Assembly: GCA_938082505.1 (NCBI GenBank)
Contig: CALLLH010000021.1
Span: 1 to 64,000, forward strand
DNA: 64,000 nt
Source of the DNA: an uncultured Flavobacteriales bacterium
GTDB taxonomy: Bacteria; Bacteroidota; Bacteroidia; Flavobacteriales_D; Sanyastnellaceae
Reading direction: 5' to 3'
Below, in pieces: positions 17,274 to 25,490 of this stretch (its first letter is position 1; every line of letters begins with the position of its first letter). The translations under genes were made by a program, and so were the position numbers. The notes below the pieces were generated by a model. It saw only the letters and a list, made by a program, of their open reading frames with translations, was not told where the DNA came from and did not search any database.

Positions 17274-18995
17274 ATGGTATTGAAAAGTTTGCTCAGGGCC
17301 ATTCCGTTGCTTTCCGCCGCGTTAGGATTTTCCGGGATGGCGCATGCACAGGACTGTGGATGCCTGCCCTTGGAGCAGCGGAGCATCATTACCCTGACGG
17401 ACAATGCGGGTTCCGGCACGGGAACCCAAACACTCTCGTGCGACAACATCTACTTGCTGGATGGTTTCGTCTATGTCAATGCCGGGGATGTCCTGACCAT
17501 CGAGCCCGGCACCGTCATACAGGCAAAGGAGGGGCAAGGTGCATCGGCGAGTTGCCTCATCGTTGCACGTGACGCCCAGATTCTGGCCGACGGAACAGCG
17601 GACTGCCCCATCATCTTCACCTACGAGGGCGATCCGCTCAACGGCTCAACACCGTACAACACGCAAGGGCTCTGGGGAGGTGTGATCATCAATGGCAACG
17701 GCATACTGAACACATATTATCCTTCCAGTGCGGGATTCGGTGACGATTGGGCCGAGGGCATTGCCGATTCCTCAGGCGAGGGCCGGGATCTCTACGGCGG
17801 GCTGGACAATGCGGAATCAAGCGGCACCCTCCGTCACATCTCCATTCGCCATGGTGGAAGCGAGATGCCCAATCCCCCGGTCAATTTCCAGAACGTCATC
17901 AATGGCGACGAGACGAATGGCCTGAGTCTGAATGGCGTGGGATCCGGTACCATTGTCGAGCACATCGAAATCGTGTCCACATTGGACGATGGCCTCCAGA
18001 TCATGGGGGGCGCCGTCAACCTCAAATACGTCGCGGTGGCATTCAGTACCGAAGACAACCTGGAGTACGACCAGGGGTGGGTTGGGGACATGCAGTTCTT
18101 TTTCTCATTGCTGGACCAACCGGCCAAATCGGGAGAGCATGGGTTCGACCTGGAGGGGGACGATTTCGAATTTCAGGATGTGACCTTGAGTTTCCTGCCC
18201 TACACCAATCCCCAGATCGCCAACTTCACGAGCATCGGCCACGATCAGGCGACCGCCGTGCGCTGGCACAATGGCGGCGGTGGAAGGCTGTACAACGGCA
18301 TTTTCCAGCATTGGGATTTCGGCATCGACTTCGAGGACAATGATCCTTGCGATGCTTACGAGCTCTTTCTCTTCGGTGAACTCGAAATCCACAACAATCG
18401 ATTCTGGAATGTGGGAGACAGCCTCGCCCTGGACACGATGATCCTGTATGAGGGCCCGGTGTGGAATGGCAACATGCAGATCCAGAATCATTTCGTGGCC
18501 AACAACAACGTGGGGGCGGACCTGGGAATTGACGATACGTTCGAAGCATTGGCCGGCTTCATCACTTCAGGCATTGATCCGATTCCTTCGGTGGCCGACT
18601 CGATTCCAGCGGAGCACCAGCCCGTCGGCACCTTCTTCGATCCTGTGGACTACACCGGAGCATTCTCTCCGGATGGTCCCAACTGGTTGGCCGGATCGTA
18701 CCTCGACCAGATGGGCCTGTTCTATCTGGGTGACATTCCAGGCTGCATGTATGCTTGGGCGTGCAACTATAGCCCGGCAGCCAACCTGGACGATGGCTCC
18801 TGTGACATTGTATCCTGCGGTGGATGCAAGTACCCGGACGCTGCGAATTTCAATCCGGCCGCCCTGTTCGACGATGGAACCTGCGTGTGGAATGCCGTTG
18901 CCAACCCGTGTCCCACCGATGTGGATGGAGACGGTACGACGGGCGTGAACGACCTGCTCGAGATTCTGTCACTCTTCGGCGCGAGCTGCGGCTGA
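17274..18995 (+). CDS. Secreted protein with two cysteine-rich repeats and a dockerin-like C-terminus
   Basis: A 573-residue exported protein. The signal peptide (residues 1-26) ends SGMAHAQ. Residues ~30-480 are one large beta-rich region (LTIEPGTVIQAKEGQG, LWGGVIINGNG, EHIEIVSTLDDGLQIMGG) that reads like a right-handed parallel beta-helix; such domains appear as adhesins or glycan lyases. Then come two copies of the ~25-residue cysteine-rich repeat (WACNYSPAANLDDGSC and a second ending LFDDGTC), also found ~39 times in the protein at 26990. The end (DVDGDGTTGVNDLLEILSLFG) is a single dockerin-like calcium loop plus helix, also shared with that protein. No canonical T9SS tail is evident. Function is unknown; surface adhesion or polymer binding is plausible. 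Confidence 0.8.
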   Translation: MVLKSLLRAIPLLSAALGFSGMAHAQDCGCLPLEQRSIITLTDNAGSGTGTQTLSCDNIYLLDGFVYVNAGDVLTIEPGTVIQAKEGQGASASCLIVARDAQILADGTADCPIIFTYEGDPLNGSTPYNTQGLWGGVIINGNGILNTYYPSSAGFGDDWAEGIADSSGEGRDLYGGLDNAESSGTLRHISIRHGGSEMPNPPVNFQNVINGDETNGLSLNGVGSGTIVEHIEIVSTLDDGLQIMGGAVNLKYVAVAFSTEDNLEYDQGWVGDMQFFFSLLDQPAKSGEHGFDLEGDDFEFQDVTLSFLPYTNPQIANFTSIGHDQATAVRWHNGGGGRLYNGIFQHWDFGIDFEDNDPCDAYELFLFGELEIHNNRFWNVGDSLALDTMILYEGPVWNGNMQIQNHFVANNNVGADLGIDDTFEALAGFITSGIDPIPSVADSIPAEHQPVGTFFDPVDYTGAFSPDGPNWLAGSYLDQMGLFYLGDIPGCMYAWACNYSPAANLDDGSCDIVSCGGCKYPDAANFNPAALFDDGTCVWNAVANPCPTDVDGDGTTGVNDLLEILSLFGASCG

Positions 18996-19012
18996 CCCCA
19001 TGCCCCATGCCC

Positions 19013-20116
19013 TCAATTTGCAGGGCGAGATGGGGCTGCTTGACCGGGCTGCCAAGCCAATCCCACGCTGGGATGATGCGCCCGGAAGCCATGCGTGTGC
19101 AGGATGATTCCCGACCACCATCCGTCCATCAATTGAACCCTGAACACGACCCTGTTATAGTGCGGTTCCTCGGGTTGCCAGCGCTTGAGATAGCGGCCGT
19201 GCATGAAATCGAGCTGTATCCGTGTGAACCGGAGCTGGAATCCACCGTGGAAGGAGGCACCGAAGGCCGAAGGCCGAAACAGGGCCAGGGCCCCGGTGAT
19301 GAAGCCCACCCTCGACCGACCTCCAAACCGGTGATCCGCCCCCACCTCAAGTACATTTTCCCGATCCGCGAGGGGAGAAGGTTGGCGGCGACCTACCCCC
19401 ACATGCAGCAAGTGCCCACCGATGGGCGGCGGCAGGACGTCAATGGCCACTGGGACATCTTCCTCGCGTCGTGCTTTCCTTGTGCGGAGCAGGAGGGAAG
19501 ACACCCCAAGGGTGAAGACGTTGGTGCCCAGGTTGGGCTGCGTGAACGAAGCGTTGCTTTGGTGGTCCAACCTCAGGTGGAAGCCGATTCTATCCTGAAT
19601 TCTGTGGCTCGCCAAAGCGGGCAACCAGTGCACCCCAAGCTGGGCAGCACCGTTCAAGGGTGAGCCGATGACGATGCGTTCCCTGCCATCGGCATCGCTT
19701 GCGCTCCAGGGCAGCTCCGTCCATCCCAAGCCGCCGCCGATCCGGATGTGCCATCGGCCCGACAGCCGCAGATCGGCAAAGGCCAACGCGGCGATCTGCT
19801 GACCGACGTGCAGGTCTGCACCGGTGGAGATCCAATGCAAGGAGAGTCCCCACCTCGGATCGTGCCGGAAATGAGACCATGTGCCTTGGGCCTTTCGCGA
19901 CCATGTGATGTCCAGGCGCTCGGCATGGCCGTTGACAAGGGCCCGCATCGCGGTGCGGTGCGGAGCGAGGAACCCGCCTCCGGCACCGAAGCACCACAGC
20001 GAGGGATGTTCGCTTTGGGGCGATTCCTGGCCGAACAGGGGATTGCACAAGCCCATACTGACCAGGAGGAGGCCGGGAATCAAGATCAACCGAAAGTGTT
20101 GGCGCAAAGCGGACAC
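19013..20116 (-). CDS. Acyloxyacyl hydrolase / PagL-like lipid A deacylase family protein
   Basis: A 367-residue outer-membrane protein. The frame extends far upstream, but that part is antisense to mazG, so I place the start at GTG 20116, which gives a clean signal peptide (LILIPGLLLVSMGLC...LFGQ). The body matches the Bacteroidota acyloxyacyl-hydrolase family: the opening GGGFLAPHRTAMRALVNGH, an ITWSRKAQGT strand, PRWGLSLHWISTG, and the catalytic-type H-x-S in LDHQSNASFTQPNLGTN (PagL uses His and Ser in this spacing). PagL removes the 3-O acyl chain of lipid A. The C-terminus (~150 residues) adds further strands. The exact start is uncertain. Confidence 0.7.
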   Translation of the reverse strand: MSALRQHFRLILIPGLLLVSMGLCNPLFGQESPQSEHPSLWCFGAGGGFLAPHRTAMRALVNGHAERLDITWSRKAQGTWSHFRHDPRWGLSLHWISTGADLHVGQQIAALAFADLRLSGRWHIRIGGGLGWTELPWSASDADGRERIVIGSPLNGAAQLGVHWLPALASHRIQDRIGFHLRLDHQSNASFTQPNLGTNVFTLGVSSLLLRTRKARREEDVPVAIDVLPPPIGGHLLHVGVGRRQPSPLADRENVLEVGADHRFGGRSRVGFITGALALFRPSAFGASFHGGFQLRFTRIQLDFMHGRYLKRWQPEEPHYNRVVFRVQLMDGWWSGIILHTHGFRAHHPSVGLAWQPGQAAPSRPAN

Positions 20117-20133
20117 AGCCCAAAGGTGCCGCT

Positions 20134-20141
20134 TAATTTTG
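20134..20141 (+). promoter_or_regulatory. -7 promoter element TAATTTTG before mazG
   Basis: A perfect TAnnTTTG, 5 bases before the mazG ATG at 20147. It decides against the longer upstream frame. Confidence 0.6.
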
Positions 20142-20146
20142 GACCC

Positions 20147-21004
20147 ATGCCGCATCAAGACGCCATCGAAAGACCGCACCTGCCTACGGAGACGGGAAAA
20201 CATTCCCGTGAAGAGAAGCTCGCGGCCTTCGGTCGGCTGCTGGACATCATGGATGACCTGCGCGAACGCTGTCCTTGGGACCGCAAGCAGACGTTTGAAT
20301 CCCTGCGGCACCTGACCATTGAGGAAACCTACGAATTGGCGGATGCCATCCTGGATAACGACCTGGACGAGGTGGGCAAGGAGGTCGGTGACCTCATGCT
20401 CCACATGGTGTTCTACAGCAGGTTGGGTTCGGAGGCTGGCCGGTTCGATGCGGCCGATGTGCTCCACGGCATCTGTGACAAGTTGGTCCACCGCCATCCC
20501 CACATATACGGGGACGTGGAAGCGGCCACCGAGGATCAGGTCAAAGCCAACTGGGAGAAGATCAAACTCAAGGAAAAAGGGGGGGGTCAATCCGGACCTA
20601 AAGGGGTGCTCGACGGGGTGCCACGGAGCCTCCCCTCCATGGTGAAGGCGCAGCGCATCCAGGAAAAAGTGCGCGGGGTCGGGTTCGATTGGGACCATGC
20701 TGGACAGGTCTGGGAGAAAGTCCAGGAGGAGTTGGGCGAGTTGCGCACCGAAATCGACAACCAATCGGACCGCGTGGCCGATGAGTTCGGGGATGTCCTG
20801 TTCGCATTGATCAATTACGCGCGATTCCTGGACGTGAATCCCGATGAGGCCCTGGAGCGCACCAACCGCCGGTTCAAGGCCCGCTTTGAGGAAATGGAGC
20901 GGCGCATCGCCATTGCAGGCGAGGATCTGGCCAGCATGCCCCTTCAGGAAATGGACCGGTATTGGGACGCCGCGAAAGAGGCCCTGGGACAAACCGATGC
21001 ATGA
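20147..21004 (+). CDS. mazG: Nucleoside triphosphate pyrophosphohydrolase MazG
   Basis: A 285-residue protein with two MazG domains, as in the full-length enzyme. The first shows CPWDRKQT (42-49) and the metal-binding helix IEETYEL. The second has RVADEFGDVLFALINYARF with the E-x-x-D metal ligands. The enzyme hydrolyses NTPs to NMP and pyrophosphate, cleaning aberrant nucleotides or lowering (p)ppGpp. The start at 20147 is supported by the promoter element just before it. Its stop overlaps the following lipoprotein gene by four bases. Confidence 0.95.
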   Translation: MPHQDAIERPHLPTETGKHSREEKLAAFGRLLDIMDDLRERCPWDRKQTFESLRHLTIEETYELADAILDNDLDEVGKEVGDLMLHMVFYSRLGSEAGRFDAADVLHGICDKLVHRHPHIYGDVEAATEDQVKANWEKIKLKEKGGGQSGPKGVLDGVPRSLPSMVKAQRIQEKVRGVGFDWDHAGQVWEKVQEELGELRTEIDNQSDRVADEFGDVLFALINYARFLDVNPDEALERTNRRFKARFEEMERRIAIAGEDLASMPLQEMDRYWDAAKEALGQTDA

Positions 21005-21762
21005 TTGAGGCAGTGGGACGTCACGTGGCCGGTATTGCGGCTTTGTTGCTGCTGACGGCCTGCAACCGGGAGGGGGCAGGTTGTTGGACCGGTTTGGGTG
21101 ATGCGGATTCCCTGGTGCTCATCCTGTCCGAGGAAATTGACAGGGTGACGGTCACTGACCGCATCGATGTCACTTGGATTCCCTCGGATGGCACAGCCGA
21201 ACAGCGGCTTTCTTGGAAGGCGGGATCCGGCATGATGCAGGGCTTGACGGCCGAAGTCCTCGATGGGGAGCTCATGCTCTCGGACCGCAACACCTGCCGC
21301 TGGGTGAGGCCGCTTGATGCCGTGCCTTCCGTCGTCCTCGAGGGGCTGGACTGTCGAGAGTGGCATTTGGAGGGCCAGGGCAGCTTTGCGATGGGGGACA
21401 CCTTGCACGGCGGAGACCTCCGGGTATTCGGCGATGAAATGTCGGCCGATGCGCGCCTGCTGTTTGACGGGGACACCCTCCAGGTGAGAATGCCCAACGG
21501 CATCGGGGATGTGAGTGTTTCCGGACGGGCTGCAAGGTTGCGCAGTTTCAGGTCCGGCTTTGGCGATTTCGATGGAAGCGGCTTGGAGGCAGCCCAGGTC
21601 CTGTTCCATCACGCCGGCCTGGGTGACGCCCAACTCAATGCGGTGCAATACCTCTTTCTGGAGGTGGCCGGCACCGGGAATACCTACCTCGAGGCGGAAG
21701 CCGCGGAACAGGTGGTCCTCTTCTTGGAGGGGGGTACGGGAGAGGTTCTGATCGGGCCTTAA
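21001..21762 (+). CDS. Lipoprotein with a head-GIN (DUF2807-like) domain
   Basis: A 253-residue protein beginning at the ATG (21001) that overlaps the mazG stop. The N-terminus is a lipoprotein signal with lipobox LLTAC. The rest resembles DUF2807/head-GIN putative auto-transporter adhesins: an opening EEIDRVTVTDRIDVTW, followed by alternating short beta strands such as LRVFGDEMSADARLLFDGD and GTGNTYLEAEAAEQV that predict a right-handed beta-helix. Anchored to a membrane on the outer side; function unknown. Convergent with the SGNH hydrolase, sharing a TTAA at the two stops. Confidence 0.75.
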   Translation: MIEAVGRHVAGIAALLLLTACNREGAGCWTGLGDADSLVLILSEEIDRVTVTDRIDVTWIPSDGTAEQRLSWKAGSGMMQGLTAEVLDGELMLSDRNTCRWVRPLDAVPSVVLEGLDCREWHLEGQGSFAMGDTLHGGDLRVFGDEMSADARLLFDGDTLQVRMPNGIGDVSVSGRAARLRSFRSGFGDFDGSGLEAAQVLFHHAGLGDAQLNAVQYLFLEVAGTGNTYLEAEAAEQVVLFLEGGTGEVLIGP

Positions 21763-22538
21763 TCCAGCAATTGATCCTCTACGTCCTCGACGAAGGAGGC
21801 CACCCAAGCCGAATACTGCACCGCACTGGGGTGCAGGCCATCCGGAGCCACCCAGCCTTCCGAAGCCGGCCATTGCTGGGAGATGGGCGTGATGTTGTAA
21901 TGGGCAATGCCCGCCTCCAGCGTCAGAGACATGCAGGCTGCATTGAACTGGGCCAGATCCTGTGAAATGGTGGATTGGTTGCCCTGGCCGAAGGGCGTAT
22001 AACCGTAATCCGGAATGCTCACCACGAACACGCGGTCAGCTTGTCCCCCTGCGAGTCCCACGGCCCGCTCGAGCAACGCGGCGAACTCGATTTCATAGGC
22101 CTCCAGGGACAGGCCTTGATATTGATTGTTCACCCCGATCAGCAGGGACACGAGGTCGAATTGTGCGGTGTCGATCTGTTGGGCATCCATGGCGTTGTCG
22201 AGGTTGGCCGTGGTCCACCCTGTGGTGGCGATGATCTGTGCCGGAGCGAAATAGGTGTCCGGCAACCTGAGGACGAGGGAGTCCACGAGTTGGTTTGGCC
22301 AATCACCTTCCGAGGGCACACTCTCGCCGATGGTGTAGCTGTCCCCCAATGCGAGGTAACGGACCGTGTCGGGCGCTGAGGTTGAATTTCCCTCCTCGTT
22401 CTCTCCGGAACCCTCCTCTGCGGGGGGAGCGACCGTAGGGGTGACCAAAGGGTGCTCATCCTGGTCGACCATTTCAGGGGAACAGGCCCCCATCAAGACG
22501 AGGGGCAGGCACCAGGGGAGGAATTTGACGGTCAGCAT
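21759..22538 (-). CDS. SGNH/GDSL-type esterase lipoprotein
   Basis: A 259-residue lipoprotein (lipobox LMGAC). After a Pro/Glu-rich linker it has the SGNH hydrolase blocks: GDSYT with the nucleophilic Ser (block I), GVNNQY with the Asn (block III), and DGLHPS with the Asp/His pair (block V). Such enzymes deacylate lipids or acetylated glycans; the substrate is not evident. ATG 22538 was chosen over a TTG nine codons upstream because it places the signal peptide correctly. It is the last gene of the ffh-folD-ribD-transporter run. Confidence 0.85.
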   Translation of the reverse strand: MLTVKFLPWCLPLVLMGACSPEMVDQDEHPLVTPTVAPPAEEGSGENEEGNSTSAPDTVRYLALGDSYTIGESVPSEGDWPNQLVDSLVLRLPDTYFAPAQIIATTGWTTANLDNAMDAQQIDTAQFDLVSLLIGVNNQYQGLSLEAYEIEFAALLERAVGLAGGQADRVFVVSIPDYGYTPFGQGNQSTISQDLAQFNAACMSLTLEAGIAHYNITPISQQWPASEGWVAPDGLHPSAVQYSAWVASFVEDVEDQLLD

Positions 22539-22561
22539 GGGTAAGAGGAATGGAGGAGGGC

Positions 22562-23464
22562 TCAATCCGACTGCAGCAGGAGCAGGAGTGCCGTGGTGGC
22601 GAGAAACCAGCCCAACAGGTTACGCAGGCTCGGACGTTCCGAGAAGAAAATCATGCCCGCCAAGGAAGTCGCCAGGACGACCCCGAGGTTGTTCATGGGA
22701 ACGATGGCTGAACGGGAGAGGGGCATGTAATGGTAGGCCGAGAGCAGGAAGAACAGGGAGCCGACATTGATGATGCCGAGGATGACGCCCCCTGTGATGG
22801 TGGCGCGGTCGAGTTGAGGCTTGGAGCCAGGGAGCAAGGCCCAGCGTCCCGTCCCGATCATGGCGGCCATGACAAAAGGAATCGAGGCAAAGGCCAGTCG
22901 GTCCTCATCGCTCGTCATGTGTTCCGGGGTGGAGAACCATCCGAAACCGAGGTCGATCAGGCCGGATCCGAGAAAAACGATGGCCGGCAGGACCCATGTG
23001 GCGACAGGCGCGGAGGGGACTCCTCCCGGGGATGGGTCATCCGAGGCCTTTGCCTTGGATGGTGTGCTGGCATACCACACCGCGGGAAAGGCCAGCAGGA
23101 TGGCCGCCCCCTTGTGCCATGTAAAGCCGTCGGCCGGATCCATCAGGATGAAGACGAGCATGGGCAGCACCATGGACATCTTCGTGGCGATGGCCACCAC
23201 GCCGAGCCCCAACTGCTGGGTGCACTCGCCGATTTTCCGGAACATGTACAGGAAGATGACCCCCATGGCCATTCCCGCAAAAGTGCTGGGTTCGCCAAGC
23301 CTGGACCAGGCATGTGCCGGGCCGGCCATGGCGATGGCCATGGTGGCGGCCACGAGGTAATTGATGACGATGGCGTCCTCGAGACGCACTTTGAACCTCG
23401 GGAACAGCCTGAAGCAACTGAACATGAGGGTCTGGACGAAGATGCAAAGGCCTAGGGCGATCAT
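22562..23464 (-). CDS. DMT-superfamily (EamA-type) transporter
   Basis: A 300-residue membrane protein with about ten hydrophobic segments arranged as two repeats. The start at 23464 (MIALGLCIFVQ) gives a four-base ATGA overlap with the ribD stop, which is more convincing than the longer frame. The C-terminal repeat has PLSRSAIVPMNNLGVVLATSLAG followed by FFSERPS, a common EamA pattern. The N-terminal repeat has YMFRKIGECTQQLGLGVVAIATKMSMVLPM. Transported substrate unknown; its neighbourhood with ribD might hint at a metabolite exporter, but this is weak. Confidence 0.82.
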   Translation of the reverse strand: MIALGLCIFVQTLMFSCFRLFPRFKVRLEDAIVINYLVAATMAIAMAGPAHAWSRLGEPSTFAGMAMGVIFLYMFRKIGECTQQLGLGVVAIATKMSMVLPMLVFILMDPADGFTWHKGAAILLAFPAVWYASTPSKAKASDDPSPGGVPSAPVATWVLPAIVFLGSGLIDLGFGWFSTPEHMTSDEDRLAFASIPFVMAAMIGTGRWALLPGSKPQLDRATITGGVILGIINVGSLFFLLSAYHYMPLSRSAIVPMNNLGVVLATSLAGMIFFSERPSLRNLLGWFLATTALLLLLQSD

Positions 23465-24573
23465 GAGGGCAAAGGAAGGGACAATGAGGGGGGCGGAGCA
23501 CACGTTGCCCATTCGGCGGAATTCCTGCGGACCCAATACTCCGCGGTGTCTTCTCCGAACGGGTGTACTCCACGGAGCATGGACAAGGAGGTGGGCATTG
23601 CGGGTGCTGCGATCCCGCCCGACACGGCGCGGGGTGACCGGCACCACCGGAATTCATCCCACAAATCAGAGGCCAGGAATCCCTCGAGGGTAGCAGGACC
23701 GCCTTCGATGAGCGCACTGCGGCAGCCGGCGTCCTGCAGGAATTCCAACACCGCTGGGGCGGCATCGCATCCAGCCCCGGCGATGCGGGTCACGTGGTTC
23801 GGAAGGTTGGCAGGTCCCCCGAGGACGGTGGCCCTGGGGTGGGACCAGACCCGAGCCTCCGGAGAAGTCCGGCCTGAGGGGTCGATGACGATGGGCATGG
23901 GGTCCCGTCCGGAGGCTTCCCGGACATTGAGCAGGGGATCATCGACCACGACGGTTCCTGCACCGACGACGATGGCCTCCTCCTCGGCCCTCCAGAAATG
24001 GGTCAGGCCCCGGAGCGCAGGGGCCGTGATGGCCAGGCTGCCCCTTTGGCCTTCCACCCGGGGAGGGTCCGCAAATCCGTCAGCGCTCACGGCGCATTTC
24101 AGCACCACCCACGGGCGGTTCCGCTCGAGAGAGGAAAGGAAGCGCCGGTTCAACCACCGTCCTTCGGGAAGGGACGCCATGACATCCACTTGGATGCCGG
24201 CCTGGCGCAGCCGGGCGATGCCCGAACCGGACACCCTCGGATCGGGGTCCTCCATGCCGATCACCACCCTTGGAATGCCGGAGTCGAGAATCCTCTCGGT
24301 ACAGGGAGGGGTCCGCCCATGGTGGCTGCAAGGTTCAAGGGTGACATAAGCAACCGAAGAGGCCAGCCTCGGGTCGTCCGGGCTCAAGGTGTTCAATGCG
24401 GCCACTTCCGCATGATCGCCCCCGACAGCTGCGTGCCAACCGGTCGCGATGGCTTCCCCACCGTGCACCACGACACAACCCACACGCGGGTTGGGCGAAG
24501 CCCCGAGTCGACCCCGTTCGGCCTCCCGCAGGGCCAGTTTCATCCAGGATGCGTCCAGTTTGTCCGGGGTCAT
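23461..24573 (-). CDS. ribD: Bifunctional riboflavin biosynthesis deaminase/reductase RibD
   Basis: A 370-residue enzyme for the second and third steps of riboflavin synthesis. The N-terminal zinc deaminase has HAE (54-56) and PCSHHGRTPPC (81-91), which are its zinc and catalytic residues. The C-terminal reductase begins near WVVLKCAVSADG and includes VGAGTVVVDDP and SALIEGGPATLEGFL. ATG 24573 lies two bases after the folD stop. The C-terminal end overlaps the transporter start. Flavin supply fits with the FMN/FAD-rich Na+-NQR elsewhere in the window, although it is not adjacent. Confidence 0.95.
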   Translation of the reverse strand: MTPDKLDASWMKLALREAERGRLGASPNPRVGCVVVHGGEAIATGWHAAVGGDHAEVAALNTLSPDDPRLASSVAYVTLEPCSHHGRTPPCTERILDSGIPRVVIGMEDPDPRVSGSGIARLRQAGIQVDVMASLPEGRWLNRRFLSSLERNRPWVVLKCAVSADGFADPPRVEGQRGSLAITAPALRGLTHFWRAEEEAIVVGAGTVVVDDPLLNVREASGRDPMPIVIDPSGRTSPEARVWSHPRATVLGGPANLPNHVTRIAGAGCDAAPAVLEFLQDAGCRSALIEGGPATLEGFLASDLWDEFRWCRSPRAVSGGIAAPAMPTSLSMLRGVHPFGEDTAEYWVRRNSAEWATCAPPPSLSLPLPS

Positions 24574-24575
24574 GG

Positions 24576-25490
24576 TCAGTGTGCGCCCGCCGAACGGCGT
24601 GCGGCCACCAAAGTATTGCGCAGAAGACTCACGATGGTCATGGGGCCTACACCACCGGGAACTGGCGTAATCCAGCTGCATTTCGGCGCGACCGATGCGG
24701 TGTCGACATCCCCTTTGAGCCGAAAGCCCCTTTTGGCGGAGGCATCCTCGACCCGGGTGATGCCCACGTCGATGACCACAGCGCCTTCCTTGACCATGTC
24801 GGCCTTGACCATGCCGGGAATGCCCACGGCAGCGACCAGGATGTCGGCTTCCCTGCAATGGGCCGCGAGGTCGCGCGTGCGGCTGTGACACAACGTCACG
24901 GTGCAATTGCCGGGATTGCCGCTGCGGCTGAGCAGGAGGGACATCGGAGTGCCGACGATGCTCGACCTGCCGATCACCACGGCATGGCGACCTGCGGTCT
25001 CGATGCCATGGCGCTCCAGCAAGGTCATGATTCCCGCTGGAGTGGCAGGAATGAAGCCCGGGAGTCCCAGTGCGAGGTTGCCCATGTTGGAAGGGTGGAA
25101 GCCATCCACATCCTTGTGGGGCGCAACCGCTTCGATGATGGCCTGATCGTCAATGTGGGCGGGGAGGGGGAGCTGGACGATAAACCCGTCGATTCCCGGG
25201 TCTTCATTCAGGCCGTGAACGATGGCGATGAGCTCCTCCTGCGTAATGTCATCCGGCTTCTCGATGAGCGTGCTTTGAAAGCCCACCCGGGCGCAGCTTT
25301 TCACCTTGTGGTCCACATAGGTCCGGCTGGCGCCGTCCTGTCCCACGAGCACGGCCGCGAGGTGCGGAGCCCTGTTGCCCTGGGACACCCAATCCGAGAC
25401 TTCGGCAGCAATCTCCTGTTTGATCTTCTCGGACAGCGCTTTGCCATCGAGGATGTGCGCTTGATCAGTCGCTTCCGTCATCCCGACCAT
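24576..25490 (-). CDS. folD: Methylenetetrahydrofolate dehydrogenase/cyclohydrolase FolD
   Basis: A 304-residue bifunctional enzyme that oxidises 5,10-methylene-THF to 10-formyl-THF. Visible hallmarks are the YVDHKVKSCARVGF region with the catalytic Lys, DGFIVQLPLPAHID, the nucleotide-binding GRSSIVGTPMSLLL, and PVPGGVGPMT near the C-terminus. The ATG at 25490 shares its A with the ffh stop (TGATG). It sits between ffh and ribD in the same operon. Confidence 0.97.
   Translation of the reverse strand: MVGMTEATDQAHILDGKALSEKIKQEIAAEVSDWVSQGNRAPHLAAVLVGQDGASRTYVDHKVKSCARVGFQSTLIEKPDDITQEELIAIVHGLNEDPGIDGFIVQLPLPAHIDDQAIIEAVAPHKDVDGFHPSNMGNLALGLPGFIPATPAGIMTLLERHGIETAGRHAVVIGRSSIVGTPMSLLLSRSGNPGNCTVTLCHSRTRDLAAHCREADILVAAVGIPGMVKADMVKEGAVVIDVGITRVEDASAKRGFRLKGDVDTASVAPKCSWITPVPGGVGPMTIVSLLRNTLVAARRSAGAH

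Noticed and set aside
20147-20992. N-terminal extension of the PagL-like frame up to 20992
   Set aside because: This part is antisense to mazG, which has all its motifs. The signal peptide only appears near 20116.
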